Source: Prevotella sp. UBA3675
Lineage (GTDB): Bacteria; Bacteroidota; Bacteroidia; Bacteroidales; Bacteroidaceae
Length of the DNA stretch: 19,615 nucleotides
NCBI GenBank assembly: GCA_002372235.1
Contig: DFJI01000009.1
Coordinates: forward strand, 1-19,615
Reading direction: 5' to 3'
Under the pieces are notes generated by a model. The model saw nothing but the letters and a program-made list of their open reading frames with translations, had not been told where the DNA came from and did not search any database. The translations under genes were made by a program, and so were the position numbers. Of this stretch, positions 7,726 to 15,258 are shown one piece after another; positions within the stretch are counted from its first letter, which is position 1; every line of letters begins with the position of its first letter.

Positions 7726-8838
7726 CTATTTCATGGCTTCATCGCTGATGATCTGCGGTCCGCGCACGCGGTCGCCTTCCTTCAGCCCTTGCTTGATTTC
7801 GATGTTCACGCCGTCGCTCAGTCCTGTCTGCACATGACGGCGCTCGTAGGCTTTCTCCTTGTCAGCTCCACTTATCACATAGACGAAGGTGCTGTCACCG
7901 CTGAACTCGATGGCACTCTCCGGCACACTCAGCACCTGCTGTGCCGACTGCAGCACGATCTCGGCATTGGCACTGTAGCCCGAACGGATGTTGCTATGGT
8001 CGCTCACCTTCACTGCAGCCTTGATTTCAAACTGGTTGGCACCGTTATTCTGAGTGGCCTTGGGCGACACATACTCTAACGCGGCCTCGAAGCTCAGGTC
8101 TTGCAAGGCGCCGATGGTGATCTTCATCGGCACGCCTATCACCAGCTGTCCCACCTCCGTCTCGTCAATATTGCCACGGAAGATCAGGTCCTGCATGTTG
8201 GCCACGACCGCAATCGTAGTACCATCGTTGAATGTATTGGAGTTGATGACCGAGTTGCCCACCTTCACCGGCACGTCCAGAATCACGCCACTGATGGTTG
8301 AGCGGATGAGTGTAGAGGAGGCCGAAGCATTCGACTTGCTCACACCGTCGCGCACCACCTGTAGGGCATCGTCGGCAGCCGCCTTCTCCTCTACGGCCTG
8401 TTTCATTTGCTGGCGCGACTTCTCGAACTGCTCCTCGCTCACGAGTTTCTTCTCATGCAGTTTCTCCATGCGCCGGAAGTCGGTCTCTGCCTGCTGCAGG
8501 TTGATTCCCGCTAAGCGCACGCGGCTCTCGGCACTCGAGAGCTGACTCATGTCGGGTATCACCTTCACACGGGCAATCACCTCGCCCTGCTGCACCGTCT
8601 GTCCGGGCTCCTTCATCAGCTCGGCAATGATGCCCGATATTTGCGGCTTGATGTTCACCTCGTTACGAGGCTCGATAGTGCCTGTGATGATGGTCGTCTT
8701 CTCGATGTCCTTCTTCTCAGTAGTCAGCTCTGAGTAGATTACTTCCTTCGGCTGACTCTTCTGCCAGAGGAACACGAATGTGCCGATAAACACGAGTGCA
8801 ATGACTGCGGCAATGATTAGTTTAGTGTACTTTTTCAT
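7726..8838 (-). CDS. MacA-like HlyD-family periplasmic adaptor protein
   Basis: A 370-residue membrane-fusion protein that would link the inner-membrane MacB-type complex to an outer-membrane channel. An N-terminal signal anchor spans residues 7-25 with no lipobox. The two halves of a lipoyl-like domain are at about 56-94 (GTIEPRNEVNIKPQISG) and 174-197 (STISGVILDVPVKVGNSV). Between them is a heptad-rich hairpin at about 97-166, which is short, as in MacA-type adaptors. A beta-barrel follows at about 205-285, and a membrane-proximal domain with SVPESAI at its start finishes the protein. It is the last gene of the block, 82 bp after the second permease gene. The ATG is preceded by an A-rich leader. 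The fixed order ATPase, permease, permease, adaptor supports a single exporter. Substrate unknown. Confidence 0.9.
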   Translation of the reverse strand: MKKYTKLIIAAVIALVFIGTFVFLWQKSQPKEVIYSELTTEKKDIEKTTIITGTIEPRNEVNIKPQISGIIAELMKEPGQTVQQGEVIARVKVIPDMSQLSSAESRVRLAGINLQQAETDFRRMEKLHEKKLVSEEQFEKSRQQMKQAVEEKAAADDALQVVRDGVSKSNASASSTLIRSTISGVILDVPVKVGNSVINSNTFNDGTTIAVVANMQDLIFRGNIDETEVGQLVIGVPMKITIGALQDLSFEAALEYVSPKATQNNGANQFEIKAAVKVSDHSNIRSGYSANAEIVLQSAQQVLSVPESAIEFSGDSTFVYVISGADKEKAYERRHVQTGLSDGVNIEIKQGLKEGDRVRGPQIISDEAMK

Positions 8839-8860
8839 ATTGTTGTTGTTCTTTTTTTAT

Positions 8861-8916
8861 GGGGTTGGGACCTATTGGGACTAACTGGGACTTGCTGGGA
8901 GTAACTGGGAGGGGGG
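8861..8916 (-). repeat. 10-bp tandem repeat array in the permease-to-adaptor spacer
   Basis: On the plus strand five consecutive decamers end in TTGGGA or CTGGGA: 8861-8870, 8871-8880, 8881-8890, 8891-8900 and 8901-8910, followed by a G-run. The consensus is roughly CTAACTGGGA. GGG triplets recur every 10 bp with 7-nt loops, which meets the usual four-tract G-quadruplex pattern on the template strand; the mRNA carries CCC every 10 nt. Confidence 0.85.
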
Positions 8917-8920
8917 AAAC

Positions 8921-10168
8921 TTACTCGTCTCTCATGGCATCGACTGGCTTGATGCTCATGGCCCGCGAGGCGGGTGCCAGTCCGGCGAGCATGCCCATCA
9001 CGCTGATGATGGCTGCACAGAGAATGGCTGTCCAGAAATTCACCTGAAAGTGGGCTGTGAGGATGCCATCCTCGGTATTGGCCAACTCTAACATCTGCAA
9101 GATGGCCACGGCAAAGAGGATGCCACTCATGCCAGCCACGAACGTGAGCACGATGCTCTCTGAGATGATCTGTGTGAGAATCATGCGCGGCGTGGCTCCA
9201 ATGGCCCGACGGATGCCGATCTCGGTCGTTCGCTCGCGCACAGTCACCATCATGATGTTGCTCACGCCGATGGCACCGGCCAAGAGCGTGCCAAGGCCCA
9301 CGAGCCAGATGAGGAAGTTCACACCGCGAAACAGCGAGTCGAGCAGCTGGAACAGCACCTCGGTATTGAACACCATGATGCCCTTTTCGTCATCGGGACT
9401 CACCATGTGAGCCCGTCCGATGACACTGCGCAGCTTGGGAGCCAGCGTGCTCATGACCACTCCGGGCCGGCCCGTGACGGCAATCACATCGACCGAGTTG
9501 CCCCGGTTGTAGGCTTGCTGCATCATCGTGATGGGTATGAACACGGTCGTTCCCTGCTCGGCGCCGAAGCTGACGCCTTCAGACATGTTATAATCGACTC
9601 CCACCACACGATAGTAGATACCATCGATGCAGATGCTCTTTCCGCAGGGGTCGCCCCCACCGGGGAACAGCTGCTTATAGATTTTCTTTCCGATGACACA
9701 CACCTTCCGGCGCTGTGCCATGTCCATCTCGTTCAGATAGCGCCCGTAGAACAGCTGCGGCTCCATGATGTGCTGATAGTCGGGCGTAGTTCCCACAGGA
9801 GCGGCAGTGGTCTTGCGGTCTCCGAAGGTAGCCACCCCCCCGAAACGCTGAATCACGGGAGCCACCCGGTCTAACTCCGGCACTTGCTGCTTCAGCCGAT
9901 CTACATCCTGATAGACCATGCCCCAATAGCGCCCTTTCTGGAATCCCTTATATGCCTTGGTGGTGCGCTGCGCCCAAATCATTGACGAGTTGGTGGCGAA
10001 GCCTGCAAAGGTGCTGTCGAGCTTTTCTTGCAACCCCTTGCCGCCGCCCATGAGAAAGACAAGCATGAACACGCCCCAAAACACGCCGAAGCCCGTGAGG
10101 AACGAACGACTCTTGTTGCGCGTGAGCGTGTCGAGGATTTCGCGATAGGTGTCAAGGTCGATTCTCAT
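8921..10168 (-). CDS. FtsX/MacB-type ABC permease (second of two)
   Basis: A 415-residue permease of the MacB/FtsX type (type VII ABC superfamily, mechanotransmission rather than channel transport). One membrane segment is at about 22-42, followed by a large periplasmic domain at about 45-280. Three more segments lie at about 284-308, 337-360 and 377-397. The diagnostic cytoplasmic coupling motif RERTTEIGIRRAIGA is at 311-325, and the family's C-terminal ending is seen as APASRAMSIKPVDAMRDE. It has no fused ATPase domain, unlike E. coli MacB, so it depends on the separate ATPase encoded at 11490-12149. It probably pairs with the paralogous permease just upstream as a heterodimer (inference from adjacency and equal length). 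It follows that gene after an 81-bp repeat-filled spacer. Confidence 0.92.
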   Translation of the reverse strand: MRIDLDTYREILDTLTRNKSRSFLTGFGVFWGVFMLVFLMGGGKGLQEKLDSTFAGFATNSSMIWAQRTTKAYKGFQKGRYWGMVYQDVDRLKQQVPELDRVAPVIQRFGGVATFGDRKTTAAPVGTTPDYQHIMEPQLFYGRYLNEMDMAQRRKVCVIGKKIYKQLFPGGGDPCGKSICIDGIYYRVVGVDYNMSEGVSFGAEQGTTVFIPITMMQQAYNRGNSVDVIAVTGRPGVVMSTLAPKLRSVIGRAHMVSPDDEKGIMVFNTEVLFQLLDSLFRGVNFLIWLVGLGTLLAGAIGVSNIMMVTVRERTTEIGIRRAIGATPRMILTQIISESIVLTFVAGMSGILFAVAILQMLELANTEDGILTAHFQVNFWTAILCAAIISVMGMLAGLAPASRAMSIKPVDAMRDE

Positions 10169-10190
10169 TGGTTTCTCTTTCTTTTTTGCT

Positions 10191-10247
10191 GGGACTAACT
10201 GGGACTGACTGGGATTTGCTGGGACTAATTGGGACTGAGTGGGAGGG
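10191..10247 (-). repeat. 10-bp tandem repeat array in the permease-to-permease spacer
   Basis: On the plus strand GGGACTAACT (10191-10200) is followed by GGGACTGACT, GGGATTTGCT, GGGACTAATT and GGGACTGAGT (to 10240), then GGGAGGGG. All units are 10 bp and the GGG tracts are separated by exactly 7 nt. The array ends almost at the stop codon of the upstream permease gene and is followed, in the mRNA direction, by an A/G-rich leader before the ATG at 10168. It closely resembles the array at 8861-8916. Confidence 0.87.
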
Positions 10248-10249
10248 GA

Positions 10250-11506
10250 CTATTCTGCCCTTAGCGCCTCGATGGGGCGGATGCGGGCGGCCTTCCAGGC
10301 TGGGATGAGACCGGCCAGGGTGCCGGCAATAATCATGACGAGGGTGGCCTCTATACACACGTCGAGACCCACGGTGGGATTGACGAACATGGTGGCCTTG
10401 AACAGGCCGGCATCTACCTGCATGTGACCGATGGTGGCATCCATATACTCGTTGGCGGCAATGCCGAGCAACATGCCCACGTAGCCGAAGAAGGTGGTGA
10501 TGATGATGCTCTCGGCGATGATGAGCCGCAGAATGCTCCACGGCTTGGCTCCGATGGCCTTGCGGATGCCGAACTCATGGGTGCGCTCCTTCACGGTGAT
10601 AAGCATGATGTTAGACACGCCCACCACACCGCTCAGCAGTGTGAGCAGTCCGATTACCCAAAGGGCGGTGCGCAGAATAGACATGCCTTTCTCCATCTGC
10701 ATGGCCTGAGTGAAGCGGTTCCATATCCAGATGGCCGACTCGTCGTCGGGAGCCGCCTGATGGTTGGCGTTCAGGCGCTGCTGGTAGCGCCGCTCAAACG
10801 ACTCATTGTCCTCCTGAGTGGGCAGCCCGTGAAAGGAGTATTCGATGGTGGACAGGTCATTGCCGCGCCCGTACATGATTTGCAGGGTGGAGAACGAGGT
10901 GTAGGCTTCATTGTTCTCGCGGCTTTCATCGTCCTTATAGATGCCTACCACAAGGAACATGAAGTTATCGACCTTGACATGTCGCCCCACCAACGAGGCA
11001 TAATTCCGGTTCAGCTCCTTAGCCTGCGAACGGCTCAGGGCCACCACCTTTCGTTTCTCTTGAATGTCAATCTGATTGATGAAGCGACCGCAGAGCATCT
11101 CCTTCTTGTCGATGGTGAAGTGATTGGGATAGACGCCGCACAGCCGTGCGTTTACGTAGTCCTTGCCATAGCTCACCACCACCGACTGCGGTGCCTGCAC
11201 TTCGGCTCCCACCTCGTCGATATGGTCGGAGAACTCCCGTTGCGTAGCTCTCAGGTCCTTGCTGCCCAGGGTGATGCTTCGCCCTTCGGGCAGCCCATGA
11301 TAAGCCTTCTCGGTGAAGCCGCCAAAAATCTTCATCGAGTTCGAAAGGAAGCGCTCATTCTGCTGCACCTGCGCATTGAGCAGTCCGTTGCCGGCACCGA
11401 GCAGCACCAGCAGCATGAAGATGCCCCATGCCACGGCAAAGCCCGTGAGCGAGGTGCGCAGCTTGTTGCGACGCGCCGTCTGCCAGATTTCAGACAATAA
11501 TTCCAT
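10250..11506 (-). CDS. FtsX/MacB-type ABC permease (first of two)
   Basis: A 418-residue MacB/FtsX-type permease. The first membrane segment is at about 20-40. A periplasmic domain spans about 45-275, and three C-terminal segments lie at about 280-303, 330-350 and 382-402. The coupling motif KERTHEFGIRKAIGAKP is at 306-322 and the ending PAWKAARIRPIEALRAE is typical of the family. It shares the fold and motifs with the downstream permease, but the periplasmic domains differ considerably, which fits two non-identical halves of one complex. The ATG at 11506 overlaps the end of the ATPase gene by 17 bp, so the two are translationally close-coupled. Confidence 0.92.
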   Translation of the reverse strand: MELLSEIWQTARRNKLRTSLTGFAVAWGIFMLLVLLGAGNGLLNAQVQQNERFLSNSMKIFGGFTEKAYHGLPEGRSITLGSKDLRATQREFSDHIDEVGAEVQAPQSVVVSYGKDYVNARLCGVYPNHFTIDKKEMLCGRFINQIDIQEKRKVVALSRSQAKELNRNYASLVGRHVKVDNFMFLVVGIYKDDESRENNEAYTSFSTLQIMYGRGNDLSTIEYSFHGLPTQEDNESFERRYQQRLNANHQAAPDDESAIWIWNRFTQAMQMEKGMSILRTALWVIGLLTLLSGVVGVSNIMLITVKERTHEFGIRKAIGAKPWSILRLIIAESIIITTFFGYVGMLLGIAANEYMDATIGHMQVDAGLFKATMFVNPTVGLDVCIEATLVMIIAGTLAGLIPAWKAARIRPIEALRAE

Positions 11507-12149
11507 CCTTAATCCTGATAATCCTATTCGTCTTTTCCGCCACCGTGGGGTCGTGTGTCACGATGACCTGCGTCATGCCCTCGCGCTCGTTCAGGTCCTT
11601 CAGCAGCTGCATCACCTCCACGCTCGTCTTCGAGTCGAGCGCACCCGTGGGCTCGTCGGCCAGGATAATCTGCGGCTTCGTGATGAGCGCCCGGGCGATG
11701 GCCACGCGCTGTCGCTGTCCGCCCGAGAGTTCGTTGGGATAGTGTTCGGCCCAGTCGAGCAGCCCCAGGCGTTCCAGATATTCCAGTGCCATCGTGTGCC
11801 GCTTCTTGCGCGAGACACCCTGATAGAACAGGGGCAGCTCCACATTCTCCACCGCCGTCTTGAACGAGATGAGGTTGAACGACTGGAAGATGAAGCCTAT
11901 CATGTGGTTGCGATACTCGGCAGCCCTGGTCTCGCTCAGGTTTTTGATGAGCACATCGGCCAGGCGATATTCTCCCGAGTCATAGTTGTCGAGAATGCCG
12001 AGGATGTTTAGCAGGGTGGATTTGCCCGAACCGCTGGCGCCCATGATGCTGACGAACTCGCCCTTTGCTATGTCGAGATTAATGCCCTTCAGTACATGCA
12101 GCGGCTGCGCTCCGTAGTATGTCTTGTTCACATCGCGTAGATGAATCAT
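11490..12149 (-). CDS. LolD/MacB-type ABC transporter ATPase
   Basis: A 219-residue nucleotide-binding subunit that would power the two FtsX/MacB-type permeases. All catalytic elements are intact: Walker A GASGSGKST (37-45), Q-loop Gln89 in FIFQSFNL, signature LSGGQRQRVAIARAL (141-155), Walker B IILADEP (161-167) and H-loop His199 in VTHD. Length and the LSGGQRQR form match LolD/MacB ATPases, in which lipoprotein release (LolD), cell-division (FtsE) and drug/peptide export (MacB) functions occur. The adaptor gene downstream argues for the MacAB-type efflux role. It is the first gene behind the promoter at 12196-12225. Confidence 0.93.
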   Translation of the reverse strand: MIHLRDVNKTYYGAQPLHVLKGINLDIAKGEFVSIMGASGSGKSTLLNILGILDNYDSGEYRLADVLIKNLSETRAAEYRNHMIGFIFQSFNLISFKTAVENVELPLFYQGVSRKKRHTMALEYLERLGLLDWAEHYPNELSGGQRQRVAIARALITKPQIILADEPTGALDSKTSVEVMQLLKDLNEREGMTQVIVTHDPTVAEKTNRIIRIKDGIIV

Positions 12150-12195
12150 GCTGTCAGTTTCTTCGTTTTCTTAGTTTTTGCTTCGATTGACGCGG

Positions 12196-12225
12196 CAAAG
12201 TTACTATTAAATTGCGAAATAGCAA
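12196..12225 (-). promoter_or_regulatory. Bacteroidota-type promoter for the MacAB-like block
   Basis: On the minus strand TTG (12225-12223) precedes TAACTTTG (12203-12196) by 19 bp. The ATPase ATG at 12149 is 46 bp further on. Between the boxes lies TTTAATAGTA, also present in the operator upstream of the first exporter gene. Confidence 0.6.
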
Positions 12226-12242
12226 GAATTAGTCCTTAATTT

Positions 12243-12596
12243 TTATATAGATCGCCACTGTTTCTCTATATCCTCGATGCCGAGCCCAAGCAATCGCATC
12301 TGGCGGAACAGCTCAGGCAGCTGCTGCTCCATGAAGTAGGCTTGCCGCTGACGGAGGATCTGCTCGCGCGCTCCGGGAGTGACGAAGTAGCCCAGTCCGC
12401 GCTTATTATAGATAATGTTTGCGCGAGCCAGTTCGTCGTAAGCCTTCACCGCCGTGTTGGTGTTCACCTCGAGCATCACGGCGTATTCGCGCACCGACGG
12501 AATACGGTCGTCGTCCTTATAGGTACCGGCCAGAATCTCGTCGCACAGACGGTCGGCCATCTGCAGAAATATTGCTCTATCTGAATTGAATGCCAT
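12243..12596 (-). CDS. YtrA-subfamily GntR transcriptional repressor
   Basis: A 117-residue regulator. Residues 1-70 form the winged helix-turn-helix of the GntR family, with RIPSVREYAVMLEVNTNTAV (about 31-50) holding the turn and recognition helix and KRGLGYFV forming the wing. Only about 45 residues follow, two short helices (REQILRQRQAYFMEQQLPEL onwards), with no ligand-binding domain. That short tail is the mark of the YtrA subfamily, whose members usually control neighbouring ABC transporter genes. Here the gene comes last in the exporter block and its start overlaps the end of the second membrane-subunit gene by 20 bp, so it would be co-expressed with its probable targets. The likely operator is the inverted repeat at 15038-15061. 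The effector is unknown. Confidence 0.92.
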   Translation of the reverse strand: MAFNSDRAIFLQMADRLCDEILAGTYKDDDRIPSVREYAVMLEVNTNTAVKAYDELARANIIYNKRGLGYFVTPGAREQILRQRQAYFMEQQLPELFRQMRLLGLGIEDIEKQWRSI

Positions 12597-13386
12597 GAAA
12601 TCGGAGCATATTGAGTAATTGTGAAGGAGTGTAACTACGGAACAGTCTGTAGGCCATCAGCAAGAGGACGACCGCCAGCACCAAGAGGAAGGGCACATGC
12701 CAGGAAGCCTGACCATAGGAATTGATGAAGAGATAGGTACCCACATAGACGGTGACGCCCATGAGCAGCCAGCCGGCATAGCCAGCCAGCACACTACAGA
12801 ACAACGACAGAGCATGGATCGTGAGGATGAGGGTCCACGACTCCATCATGAATTGCAGATTTGCAGGCACGGTCTCACGAAGCGCTATCCAATACCACAT
12901 GCGACTGAAGAAACTGGGAATGCTACTGGGCAGATGGCCCTGCTCGGTGAGCAGCGGCAGGATGAGCATGCGCATGAGGTCGCCCACGACGAAAGCTAAA
13001 ACCAAACACACGAACAGCACGGGCACATAGACCACCCACAGTGCCAGAAACTTCTCCACATTCGGGGCAGGGAGCATGAGCAGCTGTCGTCCTGCATGTC
13101 GGCGATGGAGCGTAGTGAAGGCGAAAGTGGCACCGATACACATGAAGAGCGTGAGCGCCAAGAGGCAGATTCCGTTCGTCTTTTCAATCATCCTCATGAC
13201 CACCCCGGCAGACAAGGGCACCCCTTCCGATGCCCGGGCATCAATATTGTAATACATGGCATAGGTCTCATACCCTGCGAAAAAGACAATGGCTATGAGA
13301 AAGAGATTCCACAACTTGCGGGATTCGTAGGTGGAGAGCCAGCGGAGCAGGCTAAAGAACCGCGACATAGAAATCTGTTGAGTCAT
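12577..13386 (-). CDS. ABC-2 type exporter membrane subunit (second)
   Basis: A 269-residue integral membrane protein with about six hydrophobic segments: near 25-43, 75-92, 112-135, 182-203, 205-222 and 230-248. It belongs with ABC-2 type permeases by context and by a cytoplasmic-side motif, LMLPAPNVEKFLALW (about 105-119), shared with its neighbour (FMLPSTMQEKFVASL) and seen in many ABC-2 subunits as LPxxxxEKF. Overall similarity to the neighbour is low but start (MTQQISMSRFFSLLRW against MTNHISLSRLWRLLHW), length and layout agree, so the two are probably old duplicates forming a heterodimer. The ATG overlaps the upstream stop as ATGA. Substrate unknown. Confidence 0.78.
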   Translation of the reverse strand: MTQQISMSRFFSLLRWLSTYESRKLWNLFLIAIVFFAGYETYAMYYNIDARASEGVPLSAGVVMRMIEKTNGICLLALTLFMCIGATFAFTTLHRRHAGRQLLMLPAPNVEKFLALWVVYVPVLFVCLVLAFVVGDLMRMLILPLLTEQGHLPSSIPSFFSRMWYWIALRETVPANLQFMMESWTLILTIHALSLFCSVLAGYAGWLLMGVTVYVGTYLFINSYGQASWHVPFLLVLAVVLLLMAYRLFRSYTPSQLLNMLRFHGIQFR

Positions 13387-14174
13387 AGGATAGCAAGGTA
13401 TTTATGTCCGACAATCGTTCTACGGGGAAAGAGCTTGTAGGCAGCAACATAGTGAACTACTGCCAAGACGGAGAAGAGAATGCACACGGGCAGCGTCCAG
13501 CTGTCATACAGTCCGCCGGCCAGTTCGGTGGCATACTTGCCGCGCAGCCATAAAAAGGGGAAGCCCAGCAGCAATGGAACGACGGCAAAGAGAATGGCAT
13601 TGCGCCGAATGACGGCTGCACAAAGCACACACACCGAATGCCACCATACGAGGGGACATAGATCGTCTGACAGCATGAGCAGTTCGAGATGGCCGTCAAC
13701 GTAGTAGTCGTGCAGCATGAGATGATGCAGGAAATCGGGCAGACCGGAGACGAACACTGCGGGATAGAGCACATAGTAAAGGCAACTGCACAACACGTCT
13801 GCCACGACAAAGCCCACAATCAGCAGTATCATGTTGCCCAGCGTGAACAGCAACAAGCTGGCCACAAACTTCTCCTGCATGGTGGAGGGCAACATGAAAT
13901 AGCCATGCGCAGTACGTTTGTCGAACAGCAGATTGAACATTGAGCAGGCCATGATGCAGAGCATGTTGGCACCAATGGTCCAGTAGGAAGCTGTTGCCTT
14001 ACGCGCACCTTCGCGGAGAAGTTCTTCATTGAGGTCGGTCATGCCGACATCCATCAGATGGAAGGTTGTGAACAAGACCACCCAAACGCCCAAGAGAATG
14101 GTGAGCATCACAGTGCCGGGCATCTGCCAGTGCAGCAGCCGCCAAAGACGGGAAAGTGAAATATGATTGGTCAT
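13383..14174 (-). CDS. ABC-2 type exporter membrane subunit (first)
   Basis: A 263-residue membrane protein with about six hydrophobic segments: near 20-38, 65-82, 106-130, 170-190, 192-208 and 225-246. The motif FMLPSTMQEKFVASL follows the second segment. It pairs with the next gene product and the ATPase encoded upstream. Start and stop codons overlap by 4 bp at both ends (ATGA at 14171-14174 and 13383-13386), a sign of translational coupling. Cysteine is unusually frequent within the membrane part. No closer family name can be given; in related YtrA-controlled operons such sets have been linked to cell-envelope stress or antibiotic response. Confidence 0.78.
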   Translation of the reverse strand: MTNHISLSRLWRLLHWQMPGTVMLTILLGVWVVLFTTFHLMDVGMTDLNEELLREGARKATASYWTIGANMLCIMACSMFNLLFDKRTAHGYFMLPSTMQEKFVASLLLFTLGNMILLIVGFVVADVLCSCLYYVLYPAVFVSGLPDFLHHLMLHDYYVDGHLELLMLSDDLCPLVWWHSVCVLCAAVIRRNAILFAVVPLLLGFPFLWLRGKYATELAGGLYDSWTLPVCILFSVLAVVHYVAAYKLFPRRTIVGHKYLAIL

Positions 14175-15007
14175 CGCAAGACTCCTTTCGTTACAGCATT
14201 GAACAACAGTTCCAGGTTGAGCTGGGTCTCGGGCTCATCAGGCTTGCGCGGTGCCATCACGGAGAGTCCCTGTGGGGAGGGTTCGGAGTAGAGCACGGCA
14301 TCATGGTCGCCGCTCACCTGACAAGTGGTGAAGGCATAGCGCTCGGTGAGCGAGGCCACGCTCTCATTGAGCTGAAGCGAGGAGTCATCGCCCAGAATAA
14401 GGATATGGTCGAGCAGCGACTCCACATCGTGCACCTGATGGGTAGAGATGATGATGGTTCGGTCGTCGGTCATGTTCTGCGCAATGACCTTGCGGAACTG
14501 GCTCTTCGAGGGAATGTCGAGACCGTTCGTCGGCTCGTCCATCAGCAGATAGCGGGTACGGGTGGCCAAAGCAAAACTGATGAGGGCCTTCTTCTTTTGT
14601 CCCATCGACAGGACATAGAGTTTGGCATCGCCAGCGAGTTCAAACTCCTGCAGACACTGGTCGAGTACCTCGCGGCTGAAATTGGGATAGAACGGAGCGT
14701 TCATCTCTACATATTTATCGAGCGTGATCAGCGGATACTCAAAGTCCTCAGGCACCATATACAGCTGTTCCAACAACTCCGGCCTGCGGTCGATGCTTCG
14801 GTAGCATTCGCCACTTGCCACGTCGCACTTCACCGCACCATCCTCAGGACGCAGCAAGCCCGCAATGAGATAGAGCAGGGTCGATTTGCCCGTTCCGTTC
14901 TTTCCTAACAGCCCGTAGATGCAGTTCTCGTGCAACTGCAGGTTGAAGTCACTGAACACCGCCTTTTTCTTAGAGTAGCGGAAACTCAAATGCTGAATGT
15001 CAATCAT
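14171..15007 (-). CDS. ABC-2 type transporter ATPase
   Basis: A 278-residue nucleotide-binding subunit for the two following membrane proteins. Walker A is GKNGTGKST (35-43), the signature is the reduced form LSMGQKKK (133-140), Walker B is YLLMDEP (153-159) and the H-loop is ISTH with His190. At the Q-loop position the sequence reads MVPEDFEYP, with Glu instead of Gln, a substitution known in several ABC-2 exporter ATPases. A C-terminal extension of about 70 residues follows the core. It is the first gene of the exporter block, 56 nt after the -7 box, with the candidate repressor operator between the two. Its stop overlaps the next start (ATGA). Confidence 0.9.
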   Translation of the reverse strand: MIDIQHLSFRYSKKKAVFSDFNLQLHENCIYGLLGKNGTGKSTLLYLIAGLLRPEDGAVKCDVASGECYRSIDRRPELLEQLYMVPEDFEYPLITLDKYVEMNAPFYPNFSREVLDQCLQEFELAGDAKLYVLSMGQKKKALISFALATRTRYLLMDEPTNGLDIPSKSQFRKVIAQNMTDDRTIIISTHQVHDVESLLDHILILGDDSSLQLNESVASLTERYAFTTCQVSGDHDAVLYSEPSPQGLSVMAPRKPDEPETQLNLELLFNAVTKGVLR

Positions 15008-15037
15008 ATCCGTCTCATTATATAATTATGTCAGTTT

Positions 15038-15061
15038 AGTGTACTACTTTAATAGTACACT
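15038..15061 (-). promoter_or_regulatory. Candidate operator of the YtrA-type repressor
   Basis: AGTGTACTA (15038-15046) and TAGTACACT (15053-15061) form a perfect 9-bp inverted repeat with a 6-bp centre. It starts one base after the -7 box of the minus-strand promoter at 15063-15094, so a bound protein would cover the transcription start. The GT...TA / TA...AC halves suit GntR-family operators. Confidence 0.72.
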
Positions 15062-15062
15062 G

Positions 15063-15094
15063 CAAAAGTAATCCTTTTATATATAAATGACAAA
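15063..15094 (-). promoter_or_regulatory. Bacteroidota-type promoter of the exporter operon
   Basis: On the minus strand TTTG (15094-15091), then 20 bp, then TACTTTTG (15070-15063): a full match to the phylum's housekeeping promoter. It drives the ATPase gene starting at 15007 and, by overlap of coding regions, the membrane subunits and the GntR gene. Confidence 0.78.
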
Positions 15095-15200
15095 TAGATG
15101 GAAAGAAAAGTGGGGCAAAGGAACATTCTTTAACACTTTTGCTCATAAAACGGGTGCCGGGTAGTTACTCCTCCTGAATTGGCGTCTATACACAACTGAC

Positions 15201-15235
15201 AAAAAAAAAGCTCCCCCTGAAGTCAGGAGGAGCTT
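15201..15235 (-). terminator. Intrinsic terminator of the susCD operon
   Basis: On the minus strand a stem of about 12 bp (15234-15223 with 15220-15209, one G-T wobble; the innermost pairs probably open into a 4-nt loop) is followed directly by a run of nine T. It lies 24 bp after the susD-like stop codon. Confidence 0.92.
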
Positions 15236-15258
15236 GATTCTTTATAAAGACAAGCGGC

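Noticed and set aside
10424..11500. 358-codon open frame on the plus strand
   Set aside because: It lies fully antisense to the FtsX/MacB-type permease with intact motifs; its translation is histidine-rich and has no recognisable domain, as expected for a shadow frame in GC-rich coding DNA.
14156..14908. 250-codon open frame on the plus strand
   Set aside because: Antisense to the ABC-2 ATPase whose Walker motifs are intact; no domain signal of its own.
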